Of a stretch of 64,000 bases of DNA, positions 34,382 through 41,945 are shown piece by piece. The stretch is from Microcaldota archaeon. GTDB lineage: Archaea > Micrarchaeota > Micrarchaeia > Micrarchaeales > Micrarchaeaceae. The translations under genes were made by a program, and so were the position numbers. Below the pieces are notes generated by a model. It had not been told where the DNA came from and ran no database searches. It saw only the letters and a program-made list of their open reading frames with translations. Each line of letters starts with the position of its first letter. The stretch's first letter is position 1. Where the stretch lies: positions 208,855-272,854 of the forward strand of contig JAJZAJ010000002.1 in the NCBI GenBank assembly GCA_021799475.1, given 5' to 3'.

Positions 34382-35263
34382 TCACAGTTTCTGCTGGGGC
34401 CACCAGACCTTGCATCTATTTCCGAAGAAGCCGCACCATTTGCACTTCCATTTCTCTTCCTCGGGCACCGGCAGGGATTCGCGTTCTCCTGACCAGTATG
34501 ACAGCACAAAGCCTAGCGTGCTCTTCATCTCCTCTTCATGGTAAGTGAATTTATAAAGCTTAATCTCCTTGCCTGTAAGCTGGCTTGTGTATCTCAGATA
34601 TATATTATCGCTTAGCTGCGGCAGACTATGGAAGCTTGCGAATAGGCTCTCGGCAATCCTGTCAATACTTTGTTCTTCCTTCGGCACCTTCAGGCTATCG
34701 AGCTGCATCGCAAACTGCTGCGTTATTTTTAGACCCGATGTCCTATAGTCCTTCCTGAAGTCATCTGCAGTATACCGCGCGCTGGCTATATCATCAAACA
34801 TCTTCCTGTACGTAATAACCTGCGCTTTGTGGGATTTCAGCTGCGGCTCCGATGGCAGTTCCTCATTCGTTTTTGTCTTGTCTTCGTATATCGATACCCT
34901 TCCATCCTTTATCTCAAGCATGTCTATCTTTCCTACAAGCCTGAAGCCGTTAAGTTTTCCATATATCTGCACTTCTCTGCACCTGCCGTTCTTTGGCAGC
35001 GCCTCAAGAGCTGCGTTGCTCATGTATAATATCTTGTACAGAGAGTCCGCGTAGCTCATAGGCATGAGGATGATCGGAACTGTTGCAGTCTCGCGCTCCA
35101 GTTCCTCATGGAACGCTGTGCCCTTTATCCTGCTGTCCATTTTTTCCTTTGTTATCTTTTCTCCGAAAAGATAATTTAGCTCCATCTGGCGCTCGCACCA
35201 GTACTGTGCGGCTATGTCTGTTGCGCGGATGCTGGTTTTTTTCAGTTTTTGGAGATTATCCAT
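34382..35263 (-). CDS. Exo5/Cas4-like PD-(D/E)xK nuclease with Fe-S cysteines
   Basis: The 293-residue protein has one Cys near the start (YWCERQMELNYLF) and three at the end (CKWCGFFGNRC), the spacing expected for a 4Fe-4S cluster holding a RecB-type nuclease fold. Nuclease motifs are GTAFHEELERE, KIDMLEIKDG with EDKTKT (D...E-x-K) and QVITYRKMF. This is the pattern of Cas4, Dna2 and exonuclease V families, which degrade single-stranded DNA ends. No cas1, cas2 or CRISPR array is present, so an Exo5-like repair role is more likely than adaptation. It lies directly upstream of alaS and overlaps nothing. Confidence 0.8.
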   Translation of the reverse strand: MDNLQKLKKTSIRATDIAAQYWCERQMELNYLFGEKITKEKMDSRIKGTAFHEELERETATVPIILMPMSYADSLYKILYMSNAALEALPKNGRCREVQIYGKLNGFRLVGKIDMLEIKDGRVSIYEDKTKTNEELPSEPQLKSHKAQVITYRKMFDDIASARYTADDFRKDYRTSGLKITQQFAMQLDSLKVPKEEQSIDRIAESLFASFHSLPQLSDNIYLRYTSQLTGKEIKLYKFTYHEEEMKSTLGFVLSYWSGERESLPVPEEEKWKCKWCGFFGNRCKVWWPQQKL

Positions 35264-35270
35264 TGAAGCA

Positions 35271-35322
35271 CGATAGCTATCGGTTGTGTTTAAGGATATG
35301 CAGGTAGTTTATAAATAGCTTG
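35271..35322 (-). promoter_or_regulatory. TATA box and 12-bp palindrome before the nuclease gene
   Basis: Read on the minus strand, CTATTTATAAAC (about 35311-35322) is a good TATA box about 50 bases before the ATG. The perfect palindrome CGATAGCTATCG (35271-35282) lies between the predicted start of transcription and the ATG, where a repressor could act. Confidence 0.45.
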
Positions 35323-35363
35323 GGAAACTGGCGCAGGATGACTAATTTACTATAGTATAGAAA

Positions 35364-35398
35364 TATTTAAATATATAAAAGCCCACAGTAATAGTGGG
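35364..35398 (+). promoter_or_regulatory. vapBC promoter with inverted-repeat operator
   Basis: TATTTAAATATATAAAAG (35364-35381) provides a TATA box, immediately followed by CCCAC-AGTAATA-GTGGG (35382-35398), a 5-bp inverted repeat with a 7-base spacer, 6 bases before the antitoxin ATG. AbrB-type antitoxins usually repress their own operon through such sites, so autoregulation is likely. Confidence 0.6.
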
Positions 35399-35404
35399 AT
35401 ATTT

Positions 35405-35659
35405 ATGCTGATAACGAAAATGGATAGGAAGGGGCGCATACAGCTACCGAAGGCAGTAAGAAGGCGATTAGATCTGAAGAAGAATGAGACCTTTGAGATA
35501 AAAATCAATGATACCTCAATAACAATCAAACCAACTAAAGATAAAGCGGGAATGGACTCTGTGTTAAGAGACATGATAGAGCATCCTCTTCACTCAAAGG
35601 CGCCGGTAACGAAGGAACTTTTGGACAAATTGGCAGATGGGCAATGGTCTGGCTTATGA
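35405..35659 (+). CDS. vapB: AbrB-family antitoxin (VapB)
   Basis: The 84-residue DNA-binding antitoxin has a swapped-hairpin AbrB domain at residues 1-45: KMDRKGRIQLPKAVRRRLDL then FEIKINDTSITIKP. The C-terminal half would wrap and inhibit the toxin. It overlaps the toxin gene by 4 bases (ATGA), the usual coupling in toxin-antitoxin operons. An inverted repeat just before its ATG is the probable autoregulatory site. Confidence 0.9.
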   Translation: MLITKMDRKGRIQLPKAVRRRLDLKKNETFEIKINDTSITIKPTKDKAGMDSVLRDMIEHPLHSKAPVTKELLDKLADGQWSGL

Positions 35660-36063
35660 TTGTTATTGACTCAAATATCTGGATTTTCGGCGAACTGGAG
35701 AATGCCGCAGAGCATGCCGAGGCACTAAAAAAGTATGAAGAAGCGATTAGAAACGACAGAATTGTCATTAATGCTATTATAGTTTCAGAAGTGTTCCATA
35801 AGCTCAATGTTCTGGTAAATAGCGTTGCTGCTGCAAACAAGATCAATAATATTCTCAACGGTGAAAAAATAGACTTTATCGAATTCACTGCTGAAAATCT
35901 AATGAGAGCAGTAAAACTGGCAAGGGACTTTAAGATGCGTATAAACGACGCTATGATAGCCCAGCAAGCGTTGGAAACTGGCGCCTCGGTGCTTACTGAT
36001 AATGTAAAGGATTTCAAGAAAGTAGGCGCGTTGAAGGTAATACCGCTTAGGAGCGCACATTAG
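35656..36063 (+). CDS. vapC: PIN-domain ribonuclease toxin (VapC)
   Basis: The 135-residue PIN domain has the conserved acidic residues in place: D5 in VIDSNIW, E45 in VSEVFHKL, and the C-terminal acidic cluster in RINDAMIA and LTDNVKDF. VapC proteins cut RNA, often tRNA or rRNA, when their antitoxin is lost. The ATG at 35656 overlapping the antitoxin stop is preferred to an upstream GTG that would overlap further. All catalytic residues look intact, so the toxin should be active. Confidence 0.9.
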   Translation: MIVIDSNIWIFGELENAAEHAEALKKYEEAIRNDRIVINAIIVSEVFHKLNVLVNSVAAANKINNILNGEKIDFIEFTAENLMRAVKLARDFKMRINDAMIAQQALETGASVLTDNVKDFKKVGALKVIPLRSAH

Positions 36064-36204
36064 CGTTCGGCGGCTATGGTTGCGCTTGGGAATACGCAGA
36101 GGGATAAATAGGGTTTTGGGCCACGCTTTTGCAAATGCTTTCATACTGAGTAATAGCATATCGAGACACAGTAGTTTCTGGAGAAGGATATAAACTACAG
36201 GTCA

Positions 36205-38013
36205 TTAGCCAGCCATAACCTGACCGGCTGTGACACTCTTGTCTGCTACTATTGTGCCATTCTCGCTAACTAAAACCTGTAGGTAATAAGTAGAATTCGC
36301 ATAGAAGAAACGATTGTAATCTATCACGTAGTTCTGCCACGTTGTAGAACTCGGTACCGAAACCTCGCCCACGCCAGAGAATAGACCTATCTTTGCGTAC
36401 CCATTTGATGTCCTGTTCGTATAGATATAAAGTTTGTTTCCGCTTTCGTTGTAACTATAGACGTTCATCGGATACGACTCGAGGGTCTGTATATAGCTCC
36501 CGTTGTAATAGATGTAATACGCAGCAAGGACTGAACCATTTGACGAAGTATAGGTATTCGCCAAAGTTACTTTGTACTTTCCAAAAACAGCGCTCTGACC
36601 TGTATTAAGTTGGTAGATATCTGAGCCAGGAAACACTGCAACCCACGATTCTGGGCTGGAGACCACATATGCGTATATGAATAGTGCAGCAGTCTGGTTT
36701 GATGGTATCGTAGTTGTTGTAGTAGGCGGTATTGTAGTTGTAGTCGTAGTGTTGACTGTGTTGTTTGTAGTTATAGTATTAGACAGTATTGTAGTTGTAG
36801 TCGTCGTGTTGACTGTGCTGTTGGATGCGGTCATCACAAACTGCGCCCACTTCTGCGTAGAATTTAGGCCTGCGTAGGTGCTGTTTAAGTGTAGAGTAAG
36901 ACTGTACCTTTCACTCTTTGCTATAAACGAAGTAATTAAGGTCTGGCCCACATTAATGACGACGTTAGTTGAAAAGGTGGTATTGTAAATATTAATTGAA
37001 ATTATGTTAAAAACACCCGAAAGAGAACCTCCTGTGTTGTTTAAAGTGCTGTTTGAAACAGGTTGAACAAGACCTAAAAACACCACTTTGAATTGAGAAC
37101 ATACCGCGCTGCCGCCAACGTAAAGTCTTAGTGATGTATTGCAACCTGTGCTCGGCAATATTGTTGTTGTGCTATTAGTGCTATTCCGTGGCACTGTTGT
37201 TGTGCTATTAGTGCTATTCCGTGGCACTGTTGTTGTTAAGTTTTTCACTACAGTAGACGTTGTGCCATTCGAGTAGTTGCGCACCACGGTAGTAGTTGGC
37301 AGAATGGTCGTGTTGGAGGAGCTCCTGTTGTATGATACATTTGCGATTGTTGTAGATGCAGCTGGTTGGCTTATCCTTAGCTTGGCAATCTCCATTATGA
37401 TGATGTTTCCGTTGAGCGAGTACTTGAGCCATATGTGGTATGTGCTGTTTGCTTTTGGTGCGCCAAGGGATGCACATGATGCGTTGAGTAGCGCATAGCC
37501 GCTCGAATTTATGCTCACGTGCGGACGCGACAGAAAATTGCCAGGTGTAGTATTATTATATGTGCATGCGATGCCATTTATGTTCGCCTGATGTGGCAGC
37601 CCCCCGATTCCAAGGCTCAACTCGCCATTGCCGCCGACTGATGGATTGGTGCAGGTGTATCCGTTGCCTCCGACACAGCTCACTGCGACGCCTTTGGGCA
37701 TTAGGATGTACGCAACAAGTGCAGCCAGCAACACCACTCCAATCACCAGTATAGCTGCAAGTGCACGCCTGTTCTCCATTATGCCTGGCCTCTTGTAATC
37801 ATCGATATTGAACGCAGGGTTGATCTTATAGTACTTCCACTTCCTCTGCGCGTCGTCATTCCCTGTTATTGCATTCATCTGGAGGAGCTCTTGGATGTGC
37901 TGGCCTACTGTTGACGTTGAAAGTCCAAGGTCCTCACTGAGATCTGTCAATGTCTTGCTCTTCGTCTTTAACGAAGTGAGGATTCGCTTCTTGGTTTCCC
38001 ATGCCTTGCTCAT
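36205..38013 (-). CDS. Membrane-spanning winged-helix regulator with large ectodomain
   Basis: The N-terminal 75 residues form a winged helix (KTLTDLSEDLGLSTSTVGQ then HIQELLQMNAIT, wing at RKWKYYKINP). A single membrane helix (ALAAILVIGVVLLAALVAYIL, about residues 84-104) and about 500 external residues follow. The outside holds two Cys-containing beta domains separated by Thr/Asn-rich linkers, including the tandem repeat VPRNSTNSTTT, with dozens of sequons. The order DNA-binding domain, membrane helix, ectodomain is that of one-component sensors such as ToxR or CadC, although the archaeal fold here is ArsR/MarR-like. A TATA box (TTTAAATATATAG, minus strand, near 38041-38055) lies just upstream. 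Its signal and targets are unknown. Confidence 0.75.
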   Translation of the reverse strand: MSKAWETKKRILTSLKTKSKTLTDLSEDLGLSTSTVGQHIQELLQMNAITGNDDAQRKWKYYKINPAFNIDDYKRPGIMENRRALAAILVIGVVLLAALVAYILMPKGVAVSCVGGNGYTCTNPSVGGNGELSLGIGGLPHQANINGIACTYNNTTPGNFLSRPHVSINSSGYALLNASCASLGAPKANSTYHIWLKYSLNGNIIIMEIAKLRISQPAASTTIANVSYNRSSSNTTILPTTTVVRNYSNGTTSTVVKNLTTTVPRNSTNSTTTVPRNSTNSTTTILPSTGCNTSLRLYVGGSAVCSQFKVVFLGLVQPVSNSTLNNTGGSLSGVFNIISINIYNTTFSTNVVINVGQTLITSFIAKSERYSLTLHLNSTYAGLNSTQKWAQFVMTASNSTVNTTTTTTILSNTITTNNTVNTTTTTTIPPTTTTTIPSNQTAALFIYAYVVSSPESWVAVFPGSDIYQLNTGQSAVFGKYKVTLANTYTSSNGSVLAAYYIYYNGSYIQTLESYPMNVYSYNESGNKLYIYTNRTSNGYAKIGLFSGVGEVSVPSSTTWQNYVIDYNRFFYANSTYYLQVLVSENGTIVADKSVTAGQVMAG

Positions 38014-38048
38014 GTGCTCGTCCAGTTTTAAATTATTGGTCTATATAT

Positions 38049-38708
38049 TTAAACAGATGCGTGTTTTTCCGGTTTTCGTGGCTGCCGCCCTGCCTTGCGC
38101 ATAAAAGCGTAATATATCATTAAAAGAGCGATCCCGAATGCGCCCATGGATGCTTCGACGACCATTGCGCTTGTTGATGATATAAGCAACAAGCCGAACG
38201 CGAAAAGGACCGCGTCCCATATCAGGGTGCCTGCTATGGAATAGGTGAAGAACCGCTTTGCAGGCATTCTTGCGAACCCCGCAGGGAAGCTCATAATTGT
38301 CCTCACGACTGGGATAAGCCTTGATGCGAATACCGCAAAGGTCCCGTTCCTTGCAAACCACGAATCGAACCTGTCCAATTTTTCCTTGCTTATGTGGAAG
38401 ATTGATAAATGCCTGTATACCACCTCCTTGCCGAGGAAATACCCTATATAGTAGTCTATTGCAAGGCCGCCTATGCTACCGAGAAGCACGGCAGGAAAAA
38501 CGGTGTATATTGGCAGCATCCCTTTGGCCACAATATAACCAGCGAGGGGCACTACTATCTCGCTGGGCACTGGAAAAGATGACCCCTCCAATAGCATGAG
38601 TATGAAAAGCGCAAGCGCACCATATGCCTGCACGAAGGAATTTATCGCGGCATAGGAACCGCCAAGGAGCGCAGATGCGATGCCAGCCTGCAGGATAAAT
38701 GTATACAT
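38049..38708 (-). CDS. DedA/VTT family membrane protein
   Basis: This 219-residue integral membrane protein belongs to the DedA (SNARE-associated, VTT) family, whose members act in lipid scrambling or flipping and membrane homeostasis. Diagnostic segments are LEGSSFPVPSEIVVPLAGYI near the N-terminus and FASRLIPVVRTIMSFPAGFA (the conserved Arg pair of the re-entrant region), with GTLIWDAVLF towards the end. It ends in a basic tail. It lies upstream of the membrane-spanning regulator in the same direction, with the regulator promoter overlapping its 3' end. Confidence 0.88.
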   Translation of the reverse strand: MYTFILQAGIASALLGGSYAAINSFVQAYGALALFILMLLEGSSFPVPSEIVVPLAGYIVAKGMLPIYTVFPAVLLGSIGGLAIDYYIGYFLGKEVVYRHLSIFHISKEKLDRFDSWFARNGTFAVFASRLIPVVRTIMSFPAGFARMPAKRFFTYSIAGTLIWDAVLFAFGLLLISSTSAMVVEASMGAFGIALLMIYYAFMRKAGRQPRKPEKHASV

Positions 38709-38800
38709 AGTAGTACCAGCCTATTTCACAGCGTCGCTTTAGCAATATTAGCGGAAAATCCAACCCGTTCTAGCAGCGGGATGAAAGCTAACCGCGGATA

Positions 38801-38830
38801 AGTATATAAGGGAGAAAAGGTATAAAAAAG
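38801..38830 (+). promoter_or_regulatory. Two TATA boxes before pelota
   Basis: AGTATATAAG (38801-38810) and GGTATAAAAAAG (38819-38830) are 18 bases apart and both fit the archaeal TATA consensus. They predict transcripts with leaders of roughly 45 or 60 bases before the pelA ATG. Confidence 0.5.
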
Positions 38831-38891
38831 GGACATACTTCGGGAGCGGGAATATGTTGCATTCAACTTTAGGTTAAGTAAGGGGTAGAGC

Positions 38892-39920
38892 ATGAAACTG
38901 CTAAAATTCTATGATTCGAAAAACACGCTGAAGCTCAGGATAGACACTCTAGACGATCTATGGACCGTGCAGAGGATAATCTTCGCTGATGACATGGTCA
39001 AAGCCGAGAGCCTACGAAAGTTCAAGGCTAATGAGAAGGATACCGGGGAGCGCAAGGATGTGACGATAATATTGAAGGTGGAGAAGACGGAGCTCGACAA
39101 GACGGCGATGATGCTGAGGATACTTGGTACTATAGTTGACGGCAGACCGCTTGAATACGTGAAGCTCAACAGCCATCATTCTCTGGGAGTTGCTCCTGGA
39201 GACACTATCGAAATAACAAAAACAGAATGGAAAGACTACATGATAAAGATGCTGAAAAATGCAGTATCTGATACGAAGAAGGCGCGCCTTGGCGTTATAG
39301 CTGTGGATGAGGAGAAAGCGCTGCCTGCGCTGCTGCTCGGATACGGCATAGAGTTCAAGAACGAGATATACAGCAGGCTTAGCAAGAGGATGTCGCAGAA
39401 GGAGTTTGTAGAGCAGGAGAAGAAATATTTCCAGAGCATACTTGACCTTGCGTCTGAAATGAAATGTGAGAATGTCATAATAGCAGGACCGGGATTCACA
39501 AAGGAAGACGTGAAGGCATTCGGGGAGCAGAGCGGTTTCATGAAAAAATTGTCAGGCAAAAGGCTTATCTTCGAGAGCATCAGCAACACCGAGCGCTCCG
39601 GTATCTATGAGTTGATAAAGAGCGAAAAAGTAGAGGAGCTACTGCACAGGGAAAGGATAAGGCAGGAATTCCAGCTGATGGAGGAATTTCTTACGGGCAT
39701 ATCGACAGGAAAATCAAAGTACGGAAAAAAGAATGTGTTTGAGGCGATCGAGACTTACGAAGCCCGAGCTGTCCTTGTTAACGACAGTATGATAGGCGAT
39801 GCTGAGATGCAGAAACTCCTTGACAGGGCTGAGAAGAACAGGATAAAAATAGAGGTGTTCAACAGTGACGACGAGGTTGGCCGGCAGTTGAACGGGTTCG
39901 GCGGCATAGCCTGCTTCTGA
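38892..39920 (+). CDS. pelA: Pelota, mRNA surveillance factor
   Basis: The 342-residue aRF1 paralogue rescues stalled ribosomes together with aEF1A or ABCE1. The N-terminal Sm-like domain is recognisable (LDTLDDLWTVQRII-type start, then RKDVTIILKVEKTELDK). The middle domain has no GGQ, as expected, and the C domain shares ENVIIAGPGFTKEDV with aRF1 homologues. It ends GGIACF, typical of pelota (GGIAAIL-like). The release factor aRF1 itself is encoded at 3.5 kb. The gene is preceded by its own promoter and is not in an obvious operon. Confidence 0.93.
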   Translation: MKLLKFYDSKNTLKLRIDTLDDLWTVQRIIFADDMVKAESLRKFKANEKDTGERKDVTIILKVEKTELDKTAMMLRILGTIVDGRPLEYVKLNSHHSLGVAPGDTIEITKTEWKDYMIKMLKNAVSDTKKARLGVIAVDEEKALPALLLGYGIEFKNEIYSRLSKRMSQKEFVEQEKKYFQSILDLASEMKCENVIIAGPGFTKEDVKAFGEQSGFMKKLSGKRLIFESISNTERSGIYELIKSEKVEELLHRERIRQEFQLMEEFLTGISTGKSKYGKKNVFEAIETYEARAVLVNDSMIGDAEMQKLLDRAEKNRIKIEVFNSDDEVGRQLNGFGGIACF

Positions 39921-39983
39921 CTTCCGCGGCAGTTGTCGTGGCTGCTTCGGAAATCATAAATAAGGCATAGCAAGAATATCATT

Positions 39984-40715
39984 ATGGAGCCGGTGCAGAA
40001 GAATCGGCAAGAGTCCAACTGTGAGGAGTCTGCTGCGCGTATGCTTAGGGTTGGCAGCATGACAATCGGCACAAGTCTCGACAAGCTCGCCAGGGACTCG
40101 GATTCCGAAGAAGCTTACATTGATGTGGCGGATAGTCATGAGGCGCTACCAGAGACGCTGGCATACGTTGCATTCCATTCAAGGAACAGTTCGGTAGTGT
40201 GCGCTGCGCTCAGGAATCCCAATCGTGATCTTTCGATGAGTAGGGCGTTGCTCTACAGGCTTGGCGTGCTTGAGAGGCGCTGTATGAGCCATCGGGAAGC
40301 GGCTGCGCTGGGGCTGCAGGGACATGGATGCAGACCTGTGGTTGGGATAGAGAACGAAAGGCTTGTGGTGGAGCTGCTTACTTTTGGGGTGCTTGATTCT
40401 GAACTGGTAGACCGGATCGTTAGATGTTACCCATACAACGGCAGAATAATGCAGCTCTGTATGAACAGGAAAGAGATAAGCGCGGAAACCTTCCACGAGC
40501 TGCAGGGAGTGGACATGGAGTGGTATGACCGTCTTCAGGAGGACTCTCAGAGAGGGACTGATACAGGTGATATTGGGCGCCAGGAAAAGAAGGAAGAGGC
40601 AGAGCAGTTTGCAGATTTCGACGCCGAAAAGTTGCTTCGGATAGATTCTATCAGGCATGACGTTGAAACCCATATGAATAAGATATATTACCTAGCAATA
40701 CCGATACGCGAATAA
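39984..40715 (+). CDS. Hypothetical protein with HEAT/LRV-like helices
   Basis: A soluble, charged protein of 243 residues with no recognised family. Residues about 50-100 (ETLAYVAFHSRNSSVVCAAL, then RNPNRDLSMSRALLYRLG) look like helical repeat units of the HEAT or leucine-rich-variant type, in which hydrophobic helix pairs are separated by Asn-Pro turns. The C-terminal quarter is acidic. A TATA-like AAATCATAAATAAGG lies about 20-30 bases before the ATG. It has no obvious operon partner and may act in protein-protein contacts. Confidence 0.6.
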   Translation: MEPVQKNRQESNCEESAARMLRVGSMTIGTSLDKLARDSDSEEAYIDVADSHEALPETLAYVAFHSRNSSVVCAALRNPNRDLSMSRALLYRLGVLERRCMSHREAAALGLQGHGCRPVVGIENERLVVELLTFGVLDSELVDRIVRCYPYNGRIMQLCMNRKEISAETFHELQGVDMEWYDRLQEDSQRGTDTGDIGRQEKKEEAEQFADFDAEKLLRIDSIRHDVETHMNKIYYLAIPIRE

Positions 40716-40978
40716 CTGCGCCGCATAATAGATTGAACCTGAACGGCTTTACGTGTAAAATGCTTTCTACTAATTTAGTATTCGTTAGTAGTTAGTAGTA
40801 CTTGGAATCTGTTAGGGCTTGTCTTTGACTTCGGGCTAAGCTGATGTTTTGACCTATCCAAATAAGGCGATTTGCATCTAGGCAAAGAAACTGAACACAA
40901 GCTTTATAAATCATCTCGTAGTACTAGTAAACAAGAAGGAAAGCAAAAGAAAGCGCTTTCGGAATGGAGGTATAAACG
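40716..40978. other. Non-coding stretch with repeat hairpin and a TATA box
   Basis: No convincing gene is seen here. CTACTAA (40767-40773) can pair with either of two consecutive TTAGTAG copies (40785-40791 and 40792-40798), giving alternative 7-bp stems, perhaps a terminator for the preceding gene. Further on, GCTTTATAAATC (40901-40912) is a strong TATA box and GGAGGT (40966-40971) is a perfect Shine-Dalgarno sequence. Confidence 0.5.
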
Positions 40979-41098
40979 ATGCGATTTGCGTCACCGTGCT
41001 GGCACAGTTCTTCTTTTATCGGCAGCGGCAGCAAGTGCATCACAAAGCTGTACACGAATACAGCGAATACTATATCTGACCTCCATTTGGCTGCATAA
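40979..41098 (+). CDS. Candidate 39-residue small ORF upstream of regulator gene
   Basis: An ATG stands 7 bases after a perfect GGAGGT and about 70 bases after a TATA box, starting a frame of 39 codons (MRFASPCWHSSS onward). Its end lies 22 bases before the ATG of the winged-helix regulator. The composition is unremarkable and no family is recognised. ACCTCC at 41079-41084, within this ORF, is the exact complement of its own Shine-Dalgarno sequence and could fold back on it. It may be a leader peptide, a real small protein or simply the transcribed leader of the regulator. Confidence 0.35.
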   Translation: MRFASPCWHSSSFIGSGSKCITKLYTNTANTISDLHLAA

Positions 41099-41120
41099 AA
41101 ACATTTTTTAGGTGTTGTTT

Positions 41121-41507
41121 ATGGGTCAAATGGTCACTAGAGTGGTTAGCATTGCGCTTGATCTAAGCAGGCGTGAGCAGCTGTTGCTCCTTGAGATAGG
41201 GAGGGACGGGGCCGACAGCGCTTCCGGTTTTGTCGGTTACATGAGCGATGTGTACAGGTTCTCAAAGAGCTCGCTGTGGTACAACCTCAAGAGAATGAAG
41301 GATAAGGGCATCCTCGACTTTGCGTCTCGGGAGCAACCCGGGAAAGCGCTTGCTCTGACAAGGCATGGGCTGCGGATGCTGGAGAGGTTGGCCCGCTCCG
41401 GAATAAAGCTGCAGGAGTTCGAAAATGCTATGCTGCCTAATGATGCGGACGAGAGAAGAGGGATTTCATCGGATCTGATATTGGGAAGGATTGCACTTAC
41501 ATATTAG
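41121..41507 (+). CDS. Winged-helix transcriptional regulator
   Basis: The 128-residue protein consists mostly of one winged-helix domain (residues about 15-90): RREQLLLLEIGR, then the recognition helix region VYRFSKSSLWYNLKRMKDKG and the wing ILDFASREQPGKALALTRHG. The RHGLRMLERL end is typical of PadR/MarR-like archaeal regulators. No sensor domain is visible. ATG 41121 with AGGTG 7 bases upstream is preferred to the in-frame GTG at 41112. Its target is unknown. The small ORF and structured leader just upstream suggest post-transcriptional control. Confidence 0.75.
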   Translation: MGQMVTRVVSIALDLSRREQLLLLEIGRDGADSASGFVGYMSDVYRFSKSSLWYNLKRMKDKGILDFASREQPGKALALTRHGLRMLERLARSGIKLQEFENAMLPNDADERRGISSDLILGRIALTY

Positions 41508-41533
41508 AGAAACATCCTTGGTGGAGGGGTTGG

Positions 41534-41556
41534 GGCGGCCGTTTGGAACGGCCGCC
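41534..41556. terminator. GC-rich bidirectional hairpin between convergent genes
   Basis: A perfect 10-bp stem GGCGGCCGTT/AACGGCCGCC with a 3-base loop lies between the regulator gene and the convergent alkyltransferase gene. T-rich sequence follows on the plus strand (ACATTTATTT). It could end transcription from both sides. Confidence 0.6.
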
Positions 41557-41573
41557 TTACATTTATTTCATGG

Positions 41574-41876
41574 TTAAATGATTGCACCTTCTTTCTGCAG
41601 CATCATCAGCTTTTTCTTGCTGCCGCCACCAGAGTAATTCCCGATAGAGCCGTCGCTCTTTATCACTCTATGGCATGGTATGATCGGCGCTAGAGGGTTC
41701 TTTTTCAGGGCGCTGCCCACCGCCCTGTACGCATTCTTGTGCCCTATGCGTTCAGCTATCTGCTTATATGTCGCGGTTCTGCCTTTCGGTATCGCAAGGG
41801 TCGCAAGAAGCACATCAATCTCAAAAGGAGTGAGACCGTAATTGCCGAGCTTCCTCCTTGCCTCACTGCTGTTCAA
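41574..41876 (-). CDS. ogt: Alkylated-DNA repair methyltransferase (MGMT/Ogt domain)
   Basis: This 100-residue protein is only the DNA-binding, active-site domain of O6-alkylguanine-DNA alkyltransferases. It has TPFEIDVLLATLAIPKGRTA, the helix-turn-helix KQIAERIGHKNAYRAVGSAL and IIPCHRVIKSDG with the alkyl-accepting Cys (C68). The Cys is present, so it should be an active suicide repair enzyme and not an alkyltransferase-like protein with Trp at that site. The N-terminal RNase H-like domain found in longer members is absent, common in small genomes. Confidence 0.9.
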   Translation of the reverse strand: MNSSEARRKLGNYGLTPFEIDVLLATLAIPKGRTATYKQIAERIGHKNAYRAVGSALKKNPLAPIIPCHRVIKSDGSIGNYSGGGSKKKLMMLQKEGAII

Positions 41877-41945
41877 ACAAACCTCCCTACATAGTGCGCA
41901 ACGAAAATATTATTAACTTGCGGTGCTTGTCTGTACTGTGATCTA

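Noticed and set aside
34382..35263. CRISPR-Cas adaptation locus
   Set aside because: The nuclease looks Cas4-like, but no array of spaced repeats and no other cas gene was seen anywhere in the window.
36677..36877. Hydrophobic Val-rich protein
   Set aside because: It is the antisense of the Thr/Asn-rich linkers in the membrane regulator gene.
40872..41111. 79-residue frame before the winged-helix gene
   Set aside because: It lacks a Shine-Dalgarno site and begins upstream of the clear TATA box; the GGAGGT-associated frame at 40979 is better supported.
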